Positions 26,064 to 34,992 of a stretch of 64,000 nt of DNA are shown here, piece by piece. Source of the DNA: Paractinoplanes lichenicola. GTDB taxonomy: Bacteria; Actinomycetota; Actinomycetes; Mycobacteriales; Micromonosporaceae. The stretch covers positions 558,001-622,000 of the forward strand of contig NZ_JAENHO010000006.1 of the NCBI RefSeq assembly GCF_016785085.1. Reading direction: 5' to 3'. Made by a program: the position numbers and the translations under genes. Each line of letters starts with the position of its first letter. Positions within the stretch are counted from its first letter, which is position 1. The notes below the pieces were generated by a model. It was given only the letters and a program-made list of their open reading frames with translations, did not search any database and was not told where the DNA came from.

Positions 26064-27016
26064 GGGGCTGCGGGCAGGTCGTCGAGGAAGTCGGCGGTCG
26101 GCACGAAGAACAGCGAACCGGTCAGCGCGGTCGAGAAGTCGAGAATGCGGTCGTACGTGCCGTACGGCTCGCCGAGGAACATCCGGCGCAGCATCAGCTC
26201 GGGGATGTCGGGCGTGGCGGCGTAGGCGATGTAATAGGTGCCGAACTCGCCGTCCTTGACCGAGCCGAACGGCATGTTGTCGCGCAGGATCTTGAGCTCG
26301 TTGCCGTCCGCGTCCTCGACGACGTTGAGGGCCAGGTGCGAGTCGGGGGCCTTGGCGTCGTCCGGGATCTCGGTGTTGTCGAGCTTCGTGCGCCCGATCG
26401 CCGCCTCCTGCTCCTCGACCTTGAGCGCGTTCCAGGCCTCCAGGTCGTGCACGTATTTCTGCACCATGACGTAGCTGCCGCCGGCGAACGGCTCGTCCTC
26501 GTCGCCGACGATCGCCGCCGCCCGGGCCTTGCCCCCGGTCGGGTTCTCGGTGCCGTCGACGAAGCCGAGCAGGTCGCGCTCGTCGAAGTATTTGAAGCCG
26601 TGCGTCTCGTCGACGATGTCGCCGGCCCCGCGCAGCCGCTCGGCGATCTTGGCGGCCAGCTCGAAGCAGACGTCCATCTGCCCGGCGCGGATGTGGAACA
26701 GCAGGTCACCCGGGGTCGACGGCGCGGTGTGCTTGGGGCCCTTCCAGGCCCGGAAGCGGTGCAGCTCGGCCGGGCGGGGACCGGTGAACAGCCGGTCCCA
26801 CAGCTCCGAGCCGATGCCGGTGACGCAGGAGAGCTGGGCTGCGGGCAGCCGGAACCCGACCGTACGCTGCAGGCCGCCCAGATCCTCCAGCAGGTCGCGG
26901 GCGGTCTGCTCGCCACCGGGGCGGACGGTGGCCACGAGGAAGATCGCGGCGTCGGTGAGCGGGGCCAGCACGGCCTGCGACTCGACGAGCGGGCCGACGG
27001 AGCGAGGCGCAGTCAT
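26060..27016 (-). CDS. Dyp-type heme peroxidase
   Basis: A 318-residue dye-decolorising peroxidase of the YfeX-like (type B) class. The distal GXXDG motif appears as GFVDGTENP, the proximal heme-ligand histidine is in DSHLALN, and an arginine in LRDNMPFG completes the distal site. No signal peptide is present, so it is cytoplasmic or an encapsulin cargo, but no encapsulin gene is in the window. It starts at ATG 27016, divergent from the SDR gene. Confidence 0.93.
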   Translation of the reverse strand: MTAPRSVGPLVESQAVLAPLTDAAIFLVATVRPGGEQTARDLLEDLGGLQRTVGFRLPAAQLSCVTGIGSELWDRLFTGPRPAELHRFRAWKGPKHTAPSTPGDLLFHIRAGQMDVCFELAAKIAERLRGAGDIVDETHGFKYFDERDLLGFVDGTENPTGGKARAAAIVGDEDEPFAGGSYVMVQKYVHDLEAWNALKVEEQEAAIGRTKLDNTEIPDDAKAPDSHLALNVVEDADGNELKILRDNMPFGSVKDGEFGTYYIAYAATPDIPELMLRRMFLGEPYGTYDRILDFSTALTGSLFFVPTADFLDDLPAAP

Positions 27017-27040
27017 GGCCCGCAGTCTAGGGTCAAAGGA

Positions 27041-27910
27041 ATGAGCGCTCCGTTCGCCTTCGCCGGCCGGACCTGTCTGATCACGGGGGCCGCCAGCGGC
27101 ATCGGCGCGGCCCTGGCCCTCGAGCTCGGGCGGCGACGATCAGTGCTGGTCCTGGTCGACCGGGACGCCGAGGGGCTGGCCCGGGCGGCCGCGGCGGCGC
27201 GGGAGCTCGGCGCGGCCGACGTGACGACGTACGAGATCGACCTGAGCGACGGCGGCGACCGGCTCGACCTGGCGGCCGAGGTCGCGGCCCGGCACGGCGG
27301 CGTCGACCTGCTCGTCAACAACGCCGGCGTGACGCTGATGGGCGAGTTCGAGCAGAACGCGCTGCCCGACTTCGAGTGGCTGCTCGAGATCAACCTGATG
27401 GCCGTGATCCGGCTGACCAAGGCCTTCCTGCCGCAGCTGCTGGCCCGGCCCGGCTCGCACGTGGTCAACGTGTCGAGCCTGTTCGGCCTGATCGCGCCGG
27501 CCGGGCAGGTGGCCTACGTGACGTCCAAGTTCGCCGTACGGGGATTCACCGACGCGTTGCGCCACGAGCTGGAGCCCCGCGGGGTCGGCGTGACCGTCGT
27601 GCACCCCGGCGGGATTCGCACCAACATCGCGGCCAACGCGCGGGTCAGCGGCGGCGACCCCGACGGCAGGCAGGTCGCCCAGGCGCGGCGGTTCGCCGAG
27701 CGGGCGCTGACCATGCCGGCCGAGGAGGCGGCGAAGCAGATCGTGGCCGCCGTCCACGACCGCAAGCCGCGCCTGGTCATCGGCGGTGTGGCCAAGGGCG
27801 CCGACCTGCTGGCCCGGCTCACCCCGACGCGCTACTGGCGGATCAGCCAGCGCCTGGCCGCGGTCAAAAAGCTGCAAAGCGACGACGATCGGCCCCGTCG
27901 ATCATCGTGA
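27041..27910 (+). CDS. SDR-family oxidoreductase
   Basis: A 289-residue short-chain dehydrogenase: cofactor loop TGAASGIGAALA, NNAGV, catalytic serine in VNVSSLFG, and YVTSK for the catalytic Tyr/Lys. The C-terminal extension beyond residue 240 resembles the DltE/acetoin-reductase-like group that uses lipid or ketone substrates. Its 3' end overlaps the convergent beta-propeller gene by 47 bases. Confidence 0.9.
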   Translation: MSAPFAFAGRTCLITGAASGIGAALALELGRRRSVLVLVDRDAEGLARAAAAARELGAADVTTYEIDLSDGGDRLDLAAEVAARHGGVDLLVNNAGVTLMGEFEQNALPDFEWLLEINLMAVIRLTKAFLPQLLARPGSHVVNVSSLFGLIAPAGQVAYVTSKFAVRGFTDALRHELEPRGVGVTVVHPGGIRTNIAANARVSGGDPDGRQVAQARRFAERALTMPAEEAAKQIVAAVHDRKPRLVIGGVAKGADLLARLTPTRYWRISQRLAAVKKLQSDDDRPRRSS

Positions 27911-28985
27911 AGTCGCCGCCGGCCTCGATCGTGCCGGCCACGTGATTGACGCTGAGCACCCGTACGCCGATCACCCCGTTCGCCTTCGGCCCCCACGAGG
28001 CGAGCTGCCCCTTGGCCGTCACCGCGGCCAGCTTGAACCGCGGCCGGGCCCCGTCCACGCACCCGCCCTTGACGCCGTTGCGCTCGGTCAGGCAGGCGTT
28101 GTCGAAGTGCCCGCCCACATAGGTGATGCCGCCCGCGGTCGCGATGGCCGCCGCGTCCCCGTCGAACACCCGCTGCCAGCGCAGGGCCCCGGCGTAGCTG
28201 TACGCGATCGCCCGGCCGCCCCGCCCGGCCGTGGCCACGTGCACGCCGGTCGGGTCGAGCGCGATGGCCCGCACCTCGGCCGGCACCCGGGGCTTGAACG
28301 CCGGGTCGACGACCCCGCTGGTCCCGTTGACCGAGGCCAGCCGGAGCGTGCCCTTGACCGCGCCGACGAGGTGGAAGCCGCCCCCGAGATAGACCCGCGG
28401 GCCGGTGACCGCGATCGCGTGCACGGTGTCGTCGGCGACCGGGCGCCAGCGCGGGTCGAGCCGGCCGGTGGTCAGCGAGAACGCGGCCAGGTTGTCGCGC
28501 CGCTCGCCGGTGACCTGGGTGAAGCTGCCGCCCAGATAGAGCCGGCCGTTGCCCGCGGCGAGCGCGTACGGCGTACCGGAAAGGGTGTGGCGGAACGAGC
28601 GCACGGCGCCGTTGGTGGGATGGATCCGCACCAGGGAATCGCGGCGCTCGCCGCTGACGGCGTGGAAATCGCCCGCCGCGTAGACGCTGTCGTCGGTGGC
28701 GGCCAGCGCGCGCACCACCCCGTCGGCGCTGGGCGACCAGTCGAGCAGTTTCCCCGTACGCGAGTCGAAGGCGGCCAGTCGTTCCCGGGGATAGGTCCGC
28801 CCGTTCGCCGTCGCGGTGGTGAAGGTGCCCCCGACGTACGTCGTCGCGCCGCGGTGCGCGATCGCGTAGACGCCGCCGTTGAAAGTGGGGGCGGAGGAGC
28901 GTGCCGTCGGGCTCACTGCGGGGGCGGCGGCCGCCGGCAGGAGCACGGCGGCCAGGGCTAGAAGGACAAGCGGGAATCGCGGCAC
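27864..28985 (-). CDS. Secreted beta-propeller protein (delta-60/DUF5122-like repeats)
   Basis: A 373-residue exported protein with a signal peptide at about 1-24 (LVLLALAAVLLPAAAAP). The rest consists of repeated blades of the type VYAIAHRGATTYVGGTF and LAAGNGRLYLGGSFTQV. This VYxGGxF pattern is the delta-60/DUF5122 repeat of secreted actinobacterial propellers. No catalytic residues are visible. It starts with GTG at 28985, directly downstream of the membrane phosphodiesterase gene (7 bases), so the two probably form an operon. The 3' 47 bases lie inside the convergent SDR gene. Confidence 0.82.
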   Translation of the reverse strand: MPRFPLVLLALAAVLLPAAAAPAVSPTARSSAPTFNGGVYAIAHRGATTYVGGTFTTATANGRTYPRERLAAFDSRTGKLLDWSPSADGVVRALAATDDSVYAAGDFHAVSGERRDSLVRIHPTNGAVRSFRHTLSGTPYALAAGNGRLYLGGSFTQVTGERRDNLAAFSLTTGRLDPRWRPVADDTVHAIAVTGPRVYLGGGFHLVGAVKGTLRLASVNGTSGVVDPAFKPRVPAEVRAIALDPTGVHVATAGRGGRAIAYSYAGALRWQRVFDGDAAAIATAGGITYVGGHFDNACLTERNGVKGGCVDGARPRFKLAAVTAKGQLASWGPKANGVIGVRVLSVNHVAGTIEAGGDFTMIDGADRRRFAAF

Positions 28986-28992
28986 AAAGTGC

Positions 28993-31170
28993 TTAACCGT
29001 CGTGCGTCCGGGAAAGTCTCGGTGACTCCGGTGACTCGAAGATCTTTTCTTGCGCCTCGCGCTCCAGCTGCAGCGTCTCGTCGGCGGCCGCGCTGCGGGT
29101 GCGCAGCCCCAGCATGGCCAGCCATTCGACCAGCTGGTGGTGCACGGCGTCGGGCCCGTCGAGCTCGGTGTCGGTCACCGGCCAGCGCGCCGGGTGCACG
29201 AGCACCGCCTCGGTCTGCCAGCCGCCGAGCCCGCCGTGCGAGCCGACCAGCTCCTCGAACGCCGCGACCTCCTCGGTCACCGGGTCGACGCAGCTGATCA
29301 GCACCAGGTCGCCCACGTGCTCGGCCTCCTGGTGACGCAGCAGGTCGTGGCGGGCGCGGGGCCCGTACGGGAGCAGCGGGTCGACGCCGTGCACGATGCC
29401 GTCGCGCAGGTGGTGGCGGCCGGAGGTGCCGAGCGCGATCGGCCCGTCCTCGCCGCGCACGATCACCAGGCCGACGCCCGGGTGCGCGACCAGCCCGTGG
29501 ATGAGCCGCGGATAGACCCGGTCGATCGCGGCCCGGTCGAGCCGCTGCCGGAATTTCGTCAGGTAGACCAGCGCCAGGTTGCCCGACGAGACCACCAGCA
29601 GCGGGGCGACCGGCGTCGCGTTCTCCACCGGTGGTTCGCTCTCGGTCGGCTCCTCGATGGTCTCGGCCTCGTCGCCCGCCGAGAACCGCTCGACCACCTC
29701 GTCGAGGCTCTCGCCGTAGCGCTGGCGGAACGTCGCGCCCTGGCTCTGCCCGTGGTCGGAGAGCACCACCAGGTGATAGCGGCGGGCCGCCTCGGGGGCC
29801 AGCCGTTCGAGCACGCCGAGCATGCGGTCGAGGCTCTCGAGCTGGCGCATCGACTCGGGCCGGGCCGGGCCGGCGTGATGCGCGACCTCGTCGTAGTCGA
29901 CCAGGTCGCAATAGATCGCCGGGGCGCCGCGGGCCATCTGCTCGGCGATCAGCGACACGTTCACGTCGCGCAGCAGCATCGACGCCGGGCGCAGGGCCAG
30001 GAACGCGCCCGACCGGCTGACCCGGGGCTGCAGGTTGCGGCGGCGCTGCAGGCGGGCCTGGTGCAGCTCGGTGAAGACCTCGCCCACGCCGAGCACGAGG
30101 GCGCGGGTGAAACCGTACGGGGAGGCCATGAACGCGGCCCAGCCGCGCGCGGACCGGCCCGGCAGCGCCGCGTGGCTGACCGTCAGCAGGCTGACCGCCG
30201 CGTCGCCGCTGAACGCGTTGCCGATGCTCACCCCGCCGTCGCGCAGCAGGCCCCGGCCGTCGCTGAGCCGCGGCTCGAGCAGGGCGGCGTCGCGCGGCCG
30301 GTTGGTCACCATGAGCTTGCCGGTGTCCTTCTCGAACCACCGGAACGCCGGGATCTGCCGGGTCGCGCCGTGCAGGATGCCGGCCTGCGAGGCGGGTGTC
30401 GTCGACGGCAGGCCGGTGTGCCAGCCGCGCATCGCGTGGCTGCCCGAACGCAGCCAGTGGCCCAGCGTGGGCAGGTTGCCGGCCCGCACCGCCCAGCGCA
30501 GCACCGGCTCCGACAGCCCGTCGAACTGCACCATGATCAGGCCCGGGTCGGAGCCCTGCCGGGGGCGGCGGAACGTGAGGAACGGGCCCCCGGCCAGCCG
30601 GGCCTGCCGGCGGCGCACGCCCCGCATCAGCCGCCGGGCCTCGCGCACGAACGTGTCGTCGGTGCCGCTGTCGGCCATCCAGTCGACGATCGCGGCGAAC
30701 ACCACGGCCAGGATCGCGGTCAGCACCAGCGAGGGCAGGCCGGTGATCCGCTCGGCCGGGTCGATCTCGAGGGCGATCACGATGACGACGATCTGGGCGA
30801 TCACGCCGAGCAGCATCGCGCCCCAGCCGCCCAGCGCGGTCACGCCGAGCAGCAGCAGCGGGCGCAGCACGGCGCCGACGCCGGCCACGATCGCCACCAG
30901 GCCGAGCGTGTCGACGATGTCGTTGCTCTCGACCCCCGGCATCAGCCACAGGGTGACGGTGAGAACGACGAAGGTGACCAGCGCGCTGCGCAGCACCGCG
31001 CGCAACCGGGTGAGAATGCGACGCCAGCTCAGCAAGGCACGCAACTCGGACCGCCAGCTGCGAAGAGGCGGCGCGGCGGAGGGCTCGTGCGGGCTGATGG
31101 CCACCGGGAAACGATCGCACAGCCGGGGCTCGGCGCCGATGACGGGCGCTACACCCGGACGAGTGATCAC
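28993..31170 (-). CDS. Membrane protein with type I phosphodiesterase/nucleotide pyrophosphatase domain
   Basis: A 725-residue two-part protein. Residues 60-170 have four membrane helices resembling a phage-holin-family/PF04020-like module. From about 205 an alkaline-phosphatase-superfamily domain begins: MVQFDGLSEPVL supplies the metal Asp, STTPASQAGILHG the nucleophile Ser/Thr region, and YCDLVDYDEVAHHAG and VVLSDHGQSQG the remaining metal ligands. It may hydrolyse phosphodiester or phospholipid head groups at the membrane; the substrate is unknown. The GTG at 31170 is the longest start; a later GTG (VAISPHEP) is also possible. Confidence 0.85.
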   Translation of the reverse strand: MITRPGVAPVIGAEPRLCDRFPVAISPHEPSAAPPLRSWRSELRALLSWRRILTRLRAVLRSALVTFVVLTVTLWLMPGVESNDIVDTLGLVAIVAGVGAVLRPLLLLGVTALGGWGAMLLGVIAQIVVIVIALEIDPAERITGLPSLVLTAILAVVFAAIVDWMADSGTDDTFVREARRLMRGVRRRQARLAGGPFLTFRRPRQGSDPGLIMVQFDGLSEPVLRWAVRAGNLPTLGHWLRSGSHAMRGWHTGLPSTTPASQAGILHGATRQIPAFRWFEKDTGKLMVTNRPRDAALLEPRLSDGRGLLRDGGVSIGNAFSGDAAVSLLTVSHAALPGRSARGWAAFMASPYGFTRALVLGVGEVFTELHQARLQRRRNLQPRVSRSGAFLALRPASMLLRDVNVSLIAEQMARGAPAIYCDLVDYDEVAHHAGPARPESMRQLESLDRMLGVLERLAPEAARRYHLVVLSDHGQSQGATFRQRYGESLDEVVERFSAGDEAETIEEPTESEPPVENATPVAPLLVVSSGNLALVYLTKFRQRLDRAAIDRVYPRLIHGLVAHPGVGLVIVRGEDGPIALGTSGRHHLRDGIVHGVDPLLPYGPRARHDLLRHQEAEHVGDLVLISCVDPVTEEVAAFEELVGSHGGLGGWQTEAVLVHPARWPVTDTELDGPDAVHHQLVEWLAMLGLRTRSAAADETLQLEREAQEKIFESPESPRLSRTHDG

Positions 31171-31205
31171 TTGTGTCCCGCTTGTCCCGTCCGGATAGCT
31201 TCGGA

Positions 31206-32414
31206 GTGGTGCGCGCCCGATTCGTCTTGATCATCCTTATCCTGGTCGGTCTCGCCGGCTGTGCCCCGTCCGACGACGACCCCGCCCCCGCGCCGGTCGC
31301 CCCCAAGGTGGTCGGCTATTTCACCGGGTGGGGTGTCTACGCCCGCGACTTCCAGGTGAAAGACCTGGACGCGAGCGGGGCGGCCGAGGAGCTGACCCAC
31401 CTCCTGTACGCCTTCGGCAAGGTCACCGGGGGCAAGTGCACCGCCGCCGACCGCTGGGCCGACTTCGAGAAGCCGTTCGCGGCCGGGCAGAGCGTGGACG
31501 GCGTCGCCGACGAGGCAAGCAACCCGGCCCGCGGCAATATCGGGCAGCTGCGCCGGCTCAAGGCGAAGCACCCGGGGCTCAAGGTGCTGTGGTCGTTCGG
31601 CGGCTGGACCGGGTCGGGCGGGTTCACCCAGGCCGCCCGCGACCCCGGCGCCTTCGCCGAGTCGTGCCACGACCTGGTCACCGATCCCCGCTGGGCGGGC
31701 GTCTTCGACGGCATCGACGTGGACTGGGAATACCCCAACGCGTGCGGGATGAGCTGCGACAAGAGCGGGCCGGAGGCGCTGGGCCGGATGCTCGGCTCAC
31801 TGCGTACGGCGTTCGGCCCGGACGCGGTGATCACGGCGGCGGTGCCCGGCGACTCGACGAAGCTGGAGGCCACCGACTACCGGACGGCGGCCGAGCCGGC
31901 GACGTGGCTCAGCGCGATGACCTACGACTACTTCGGCGCGGGCGGCGAGGACGTGCGGAAGACGCAGAAGACCGCCCCGCATTCGCCGCTCAGCGCGTAC
32001 CCGGGCATTCCGCGTACGTCGTCGACCGCCTCGGCCACCGTGGACAAGCTGCTCGCCCTGGGCGTCCCCGCGTCGAAGATCCTGCTCGGGATCGGCTTCT
32101 ACGGCCGCGGCTGGACCGGCGTGACCGGCCCCGAACCCGGCGGGGCGGCGAGCGGACCGGCCGCCGGGCGCTACGAGAAGGGGCTCGAGGACTACGAGGC
32201 CCTGGTCAAGCGCTGCCCGCCGACCGGCACCATCGGCGACACGGCCTACGCGTTCTGCGGCAACCAGTGGTGGTCCTACGACACCCCGGAGACGATCAAG
32301 ACCAAGATGGCGTACGCCCGGAGCAAGGCCCTCGGGGGCGCGTTCGCGTGGGAGCTCTCCGGCGACACGACCTCGGCCGACCTGCTCACCGCCGTGGCGC
32401 GCGGCCTGACCTAG
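31206..32414 (+). CDS. GH18 chitinase-like lipoprotein
   Basis: A 402-residue exported glycoside hydrolase 18. The lipobox LVGLAGC ends a short signal, so it should be membrane-anchored. The catalytic motif DxxDxDxE is intact as FDGIDVDWEYP; WSFGGWTGSGGF, MTYDYFGAG and a tryptophan near the end (GGAFAWELSGD) complete the chitinase fold. It should cleave chitin or another GlcNAc polymer. The start is one of two adjacent GTG codons (31206, 31209). Its stop overlaps the convergent LamG gene by 4 bases. Confidence 0.9.
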   Translation: MVRARFVLIILILVGLAGCAPSDDDPAPAPVAPKVVGYFTGWGVYARDFQVKDLDASGAAEELTHLLYAFGKVTGGKCTAADRWADFEKPFAAGQSVDGVADEASNPARGNIGQLRRLKAKHPGLKVLWSFGGWTGSGGFTQAARDPGAFAESCHDLVTDPRWAGVFDGIDVDWEYPNACGMSCDKSGPEALGRMLGSLRTAFGPDAVITAAVPGDSTKLEATDYRTAAEPATWLSAMTYDYFGAGGEDVRKTQKTAPHSPLSAYPGIPRTSSTASATVDKLLALGVPASKILLGIGFYGRGWTGVTGPEPGGAASGPAAGRYEKGLEDYEALVKRCPPTGTIGDTAYAFCGNQWWSYDTPETIKTKMAYARSKALGGAFAWELSGDTTSADLLTAVARGLT

Positions 32415-33142
32415 CCGACCTGCACCCAGACGTCGTCGAGGGCGCCGTTGAACTGGTCGTTGTCGGCGTAGGCGCCCTTGCCCCCGATGCTCATCGGACG
32501 GTTGTTGGTCACCGAGAGCCGGGGCGGGATGCCGATGCGGCCGCGCAGCACGTTGTCGACCCAGACCGACAGCGTGCCACCGATCCGCGCGCAGCGAACC
32601 TGATGCCACCGGTTGTCGGCCACGCTGACCGCGCTGGTGGCCATCCGGATCCGGTGCGACCGGTCCCCCACCAGCACGCAGCTGGGCCGGCCGGCGACGC
32701 CGTCGATCTGCAGCTTCCACTGGCTGCCGCGGGTCGAGTAGCCCTTCTGGATCACGTTCTGGCCCTTGCTGGTCTGCGTGGGGCTCAGATAGACGTCGGC
32801 GCCGTACGAGATGTCGCGCCGGCCCGGGTTGAGGTCGGCGGTCGACGGCGTCTGCAGCGCCACGTGCGGGCAGACCTGCTGCTGGCAGCGCGGCGGGAAG
32901 AGCAGGGCCGACCCCTGGCCGTGCACCACCTGGCGGACGGCCCCGCCGTGCCCCGAGATGACCCGCAGGGTGTGGCCGCGGCCCGACTCGTCGAGGATCG
33001 AGCCGGCCCGGCCGTTGAAGGCGTAGCGGGCCATCAGAACCGGGGTCCCGCCCCCGGTGTCGGCCCGCGCCGGGGCCGCGCCGCCGGTCATCACTACCGC
33101 CGCGGCGGTGGCCACCAGCACGCCGAGCCCACGAAGTTGCAT
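32411..33142 (-). CDS. Secreted LamG/concanavalin-A-like domain protein
   Basis: A 243-residue exported protein: a signal peptide at about 1-28 (VLVATAAAVVMTGGAAPARA), then one LamG-type jelly roll. Its blades include YAFNGRAGSILDESGRGH and NRWHQVRCARIGGTLSVWVD, and it ends FNGALDDVWV, the usual final strand of this fold. It probably binds carbohydrate; no catalytic residues are visible. It converges with the chitinase gene. Confidence 0.85.
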   Translation of the reverse strand: MQLRGLGVLVATAAAVVMTGGAAPARADTGGGTPVLMARYAFNGRAGSILDESGRGHTLRVISGHGGAVRQVVHGQGSALLFPPRCQQQVCPHVALQTPSTADLNPGRRDISYGADVYLSPTQTSKGQNVIQKGYSTRGSQWKLQIDGVAGRPSCVLVGDRSHRIRMATSAVSVADNRWHQVRCARIGGTLSVWVDNVLRGRIGIPPRLSVTNNRPMSIGGKGAYADNDQFNGALDDVWVQVG

Positions 33143-33226
33143 GACCGAATTATCACTTGTGAACGCTTCGCACCGTTCGCTTAACTCTCCCTCGAACGGA
33201 CTTTTTCCGGGCTTCGGGTGGACTTC

Positions 33227-34516
33227 TTACGGCTTTTCGGGCGACGAGCTGTCGAGCGGCACGGCCCTCCCCGGCACCAGGCCGAGCTGCACGCCCTGCC
33301 GCGGCAGCAGGGCGTCGAGCGCCCAGTCGGCGGCCACCCGCACCCGGTTGCCCGGCATCGACAACAGGTGATAGCCCCGGGTCACCACCTTGGCCGGGAA
33401 CCCCTTGACCGGCACGCCGAGCGGGTTCGCAGCCGAGTCGAGCCCGCCCAGGTCGACGACGAAACCCAGGTCGTAATGCTTGTACGGCCGGCGGCGACCC
33501 TGCCCGTACGACGCCGCGATGTTCTTCGCCGCGGCCACGCCCTGCCGGACGGCGTGCTGCGCGGTCATGCCGGTGATCTCGCCGGGCCGGGTCAGGTCGG
33601 GCACCGCGGCCGCGTCGCCGATCGCGTACACGTCGGGATGGCCGGGCACGGTGAGGAACTCGTCGACCACGAGCCGGCCGTTGCGCAGCGGCAGGTGCAG
33701 GCCCTCGACCACGGGATCGGGGCGCACGCCGACACACCAGATCAGCGAGCGCGTCGGCACGAAGTCCCCGGTGGACAGATGCACGCCGTCCTCTGTGGCC
33801 TCCTTCACGCTCGTACGGAGAAGGAGCTCGACACCCCGTCGGCGCAGCACCTCGTCGGACGCCACGCTCAGGCGCTCGTCGAGCGAGGGCAGCAGGCGGT
33901 CGGCCGTGTCGAGCAGCAGCCAGCGCACCTTGCCTTGCAGCTCGGGACGCTGCGCGGTGAGCTCGTCGGTGAACAGCACGCCCTGCGCCGCCACCTCGGT
34001 TCCGGTGTAGCCCGCGCCGACCACGACGAACGTGCAGCGCGCGAGCCGCTCCTGCTCGGTCGGGGCGTTGACCGCGAGCTCGATCTGGCGCGTGATGTGA
34101 TCGCGCAGGTAGAGCGCCTCCGGGATGCCGCGGAAGCCGTGCGCGTACTCGGTCACGCCGGGCACCGGGAGCAGCTTGTTGACGCTGCCGGCCGCGATCA
34201 CCAGGCGGTGATAGCCGATCGAGCCGGCCCACCCCTCGGGGTCGCGATAGGTGATGCGGCGGTTGTCCAGATCGAAGCCGTCGGCCGTACCCAGCACCTG
34301 ACGCACGCCGGGCAGGGCGGCCTGCAGCGACACGGTGACCCGCCGCGGCTCGAGGATGCCCGCCGCGACCTCGGGCAGCAGCGGCAGATAGAGGAAGTAG
34401 TCGGTGGGATTCACGACGACGATCTCGGCGCCACCACGGGCAAGGTGCGAGATTTTGCGTGCTGCCGCGAAACCGGCGAACCCGGCTCCGACGATGACGA
34501 TGCGAGGGCGTGCCAT
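33227..34516 (-). CDS. Type II NADH dehydrogenase-like FAD oxidoreductase (NDH-2)
   Basis: A 429-residue flavoprotein with two Rossmann motifs: VIVGAGFAGFAAA for FAD at the N-terminus and VVVGAGYTGTEVAAQ for NADH near residue 160. YAIGDAAAVP binds FAD. The length and the C-terminal amphipathic region fit NDH-2, which passes electrons from NADH to quinone at the inner face of the membrane. ATG 34516 with GGAGG 7 bases upstream is preferred to a longer start. Confidence 0.88.
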   Translation of the reverse strand: MARPRIVIVGAGFAGFAAARKISHLARGGAEIVVVNPTDYFLYLPLLPEVAAGILEPRRVTVSLQAALPGVRQVLGTADGFDLDNRRITYRDPEGWAGSIGYHRLVIAAGSVNKLLPVPGVTEYAHGFRGIPEALYLRDHITRQIELAVNAPTEQERLARCTFVVVGAGYTGTEVAAQGVLFTDELTAQRPELQGKVRWLLLDTADRLLPSLDERLSVASDEVLRRRGVELLLRTSVKEATEDGVHLSTGDFVPTRSLIWCVGVRPDPVVEGLHLPLRNGRLVVDEFLTVPGHPDVYAIGDAAAVPDLTRPGEITGMTAQHAVRQGVAAAKNIAASYGQGRRRPYKHYDLGFVVDLGGLDSAANPLGVPVKGFPAKVVTRGYHLLSMPGNRVRVAADWALDALLPRQGVQLGLVPGRAVPLDSSSPEKP

Positions 34517-34992
34517 GCGGGTCCTCCGTTCCGGGCGCGCGCGACGCCCCACCGATCAGACCGATGCCCACCGACGCTACCGAAAACGCATGCAACCCGG
34601 TGTGAGGGCCGCGACACTCAGTGATTTCGTTCCAAGGTCAACTGTTGTGCCATCCCTAGCCCCCACCCTCCCGGGGCGATGTGGGTGGACATTACTCGCT
34701 GTCAAGCGGGGAGCCCGGAGTTATCCACAGGCACGCGAATGACCGTTCGGGGGAGCCGCAAATTCGGCCGAACGGTTGTCGTCCGGCAACCGCCGAAGAT
34801 GCGTCTTGTAATGCGCCGGTCGGTGCCCACACGGGGAGGCATCGCGCGGTGAAGTTCCTGGTCGGTGCCCACACGGGGTGGCATCGCCCGGTGCGTCCGA
34901 GGTGGAGAGGGGTCGACGTGACCGGCAGTGCGGTTCTTGAGCCGCCTGGGTATTCTCACGTCTCCCTCGACACCTCGAACGGACACCTTCGA
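34517..34992. other. Intergenic region with a DnaA-box-like 9-mer and direct repeats
   Basis: 476 bases without a supported gene, between NDH-2 and the SigE-family sigma gene. It contains one TTATCCACA (34721-34729) and a pair of 34-bp direct repeats, described separately. The frame of the sigma gene is open upstream to 34681, but the composition there is not protein-like. The sigma promoter should lie in it. Confidence 0.55.
34818..34893. repeat. Two 34-bp direct repeats upstream of a sigma gene
   Basis: Copies at 34818-34851 and 34860-34893 start GGTCGGTGCCCACACGGGG and differ at only two positions, with an 8-base spacer (42-bp period). Each includes CCC-N5-GGG. They lie 100-175 bases before the sigma start, so a role as binding sites is possible. 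Confidence 0.8.

Noticed and set aside
26060..27016. Encapsulin cargo system with the Dyp peroxidase
   Set aside because: No encapsulin shell gene is adjacent.
34818..34893. CRISPR-like repeat pair
   Set aside because: Only two copies, with an 8-base spacer, and no cas genes; the spacing does not fit any CRISPR type.
34681..34992. N-terminal extension of the SigE-family sigma factor
   Set aside because: The frame is open but its sequence is derived from DNA repeats and a DnaA-type box; the family starts at ATG 34993.
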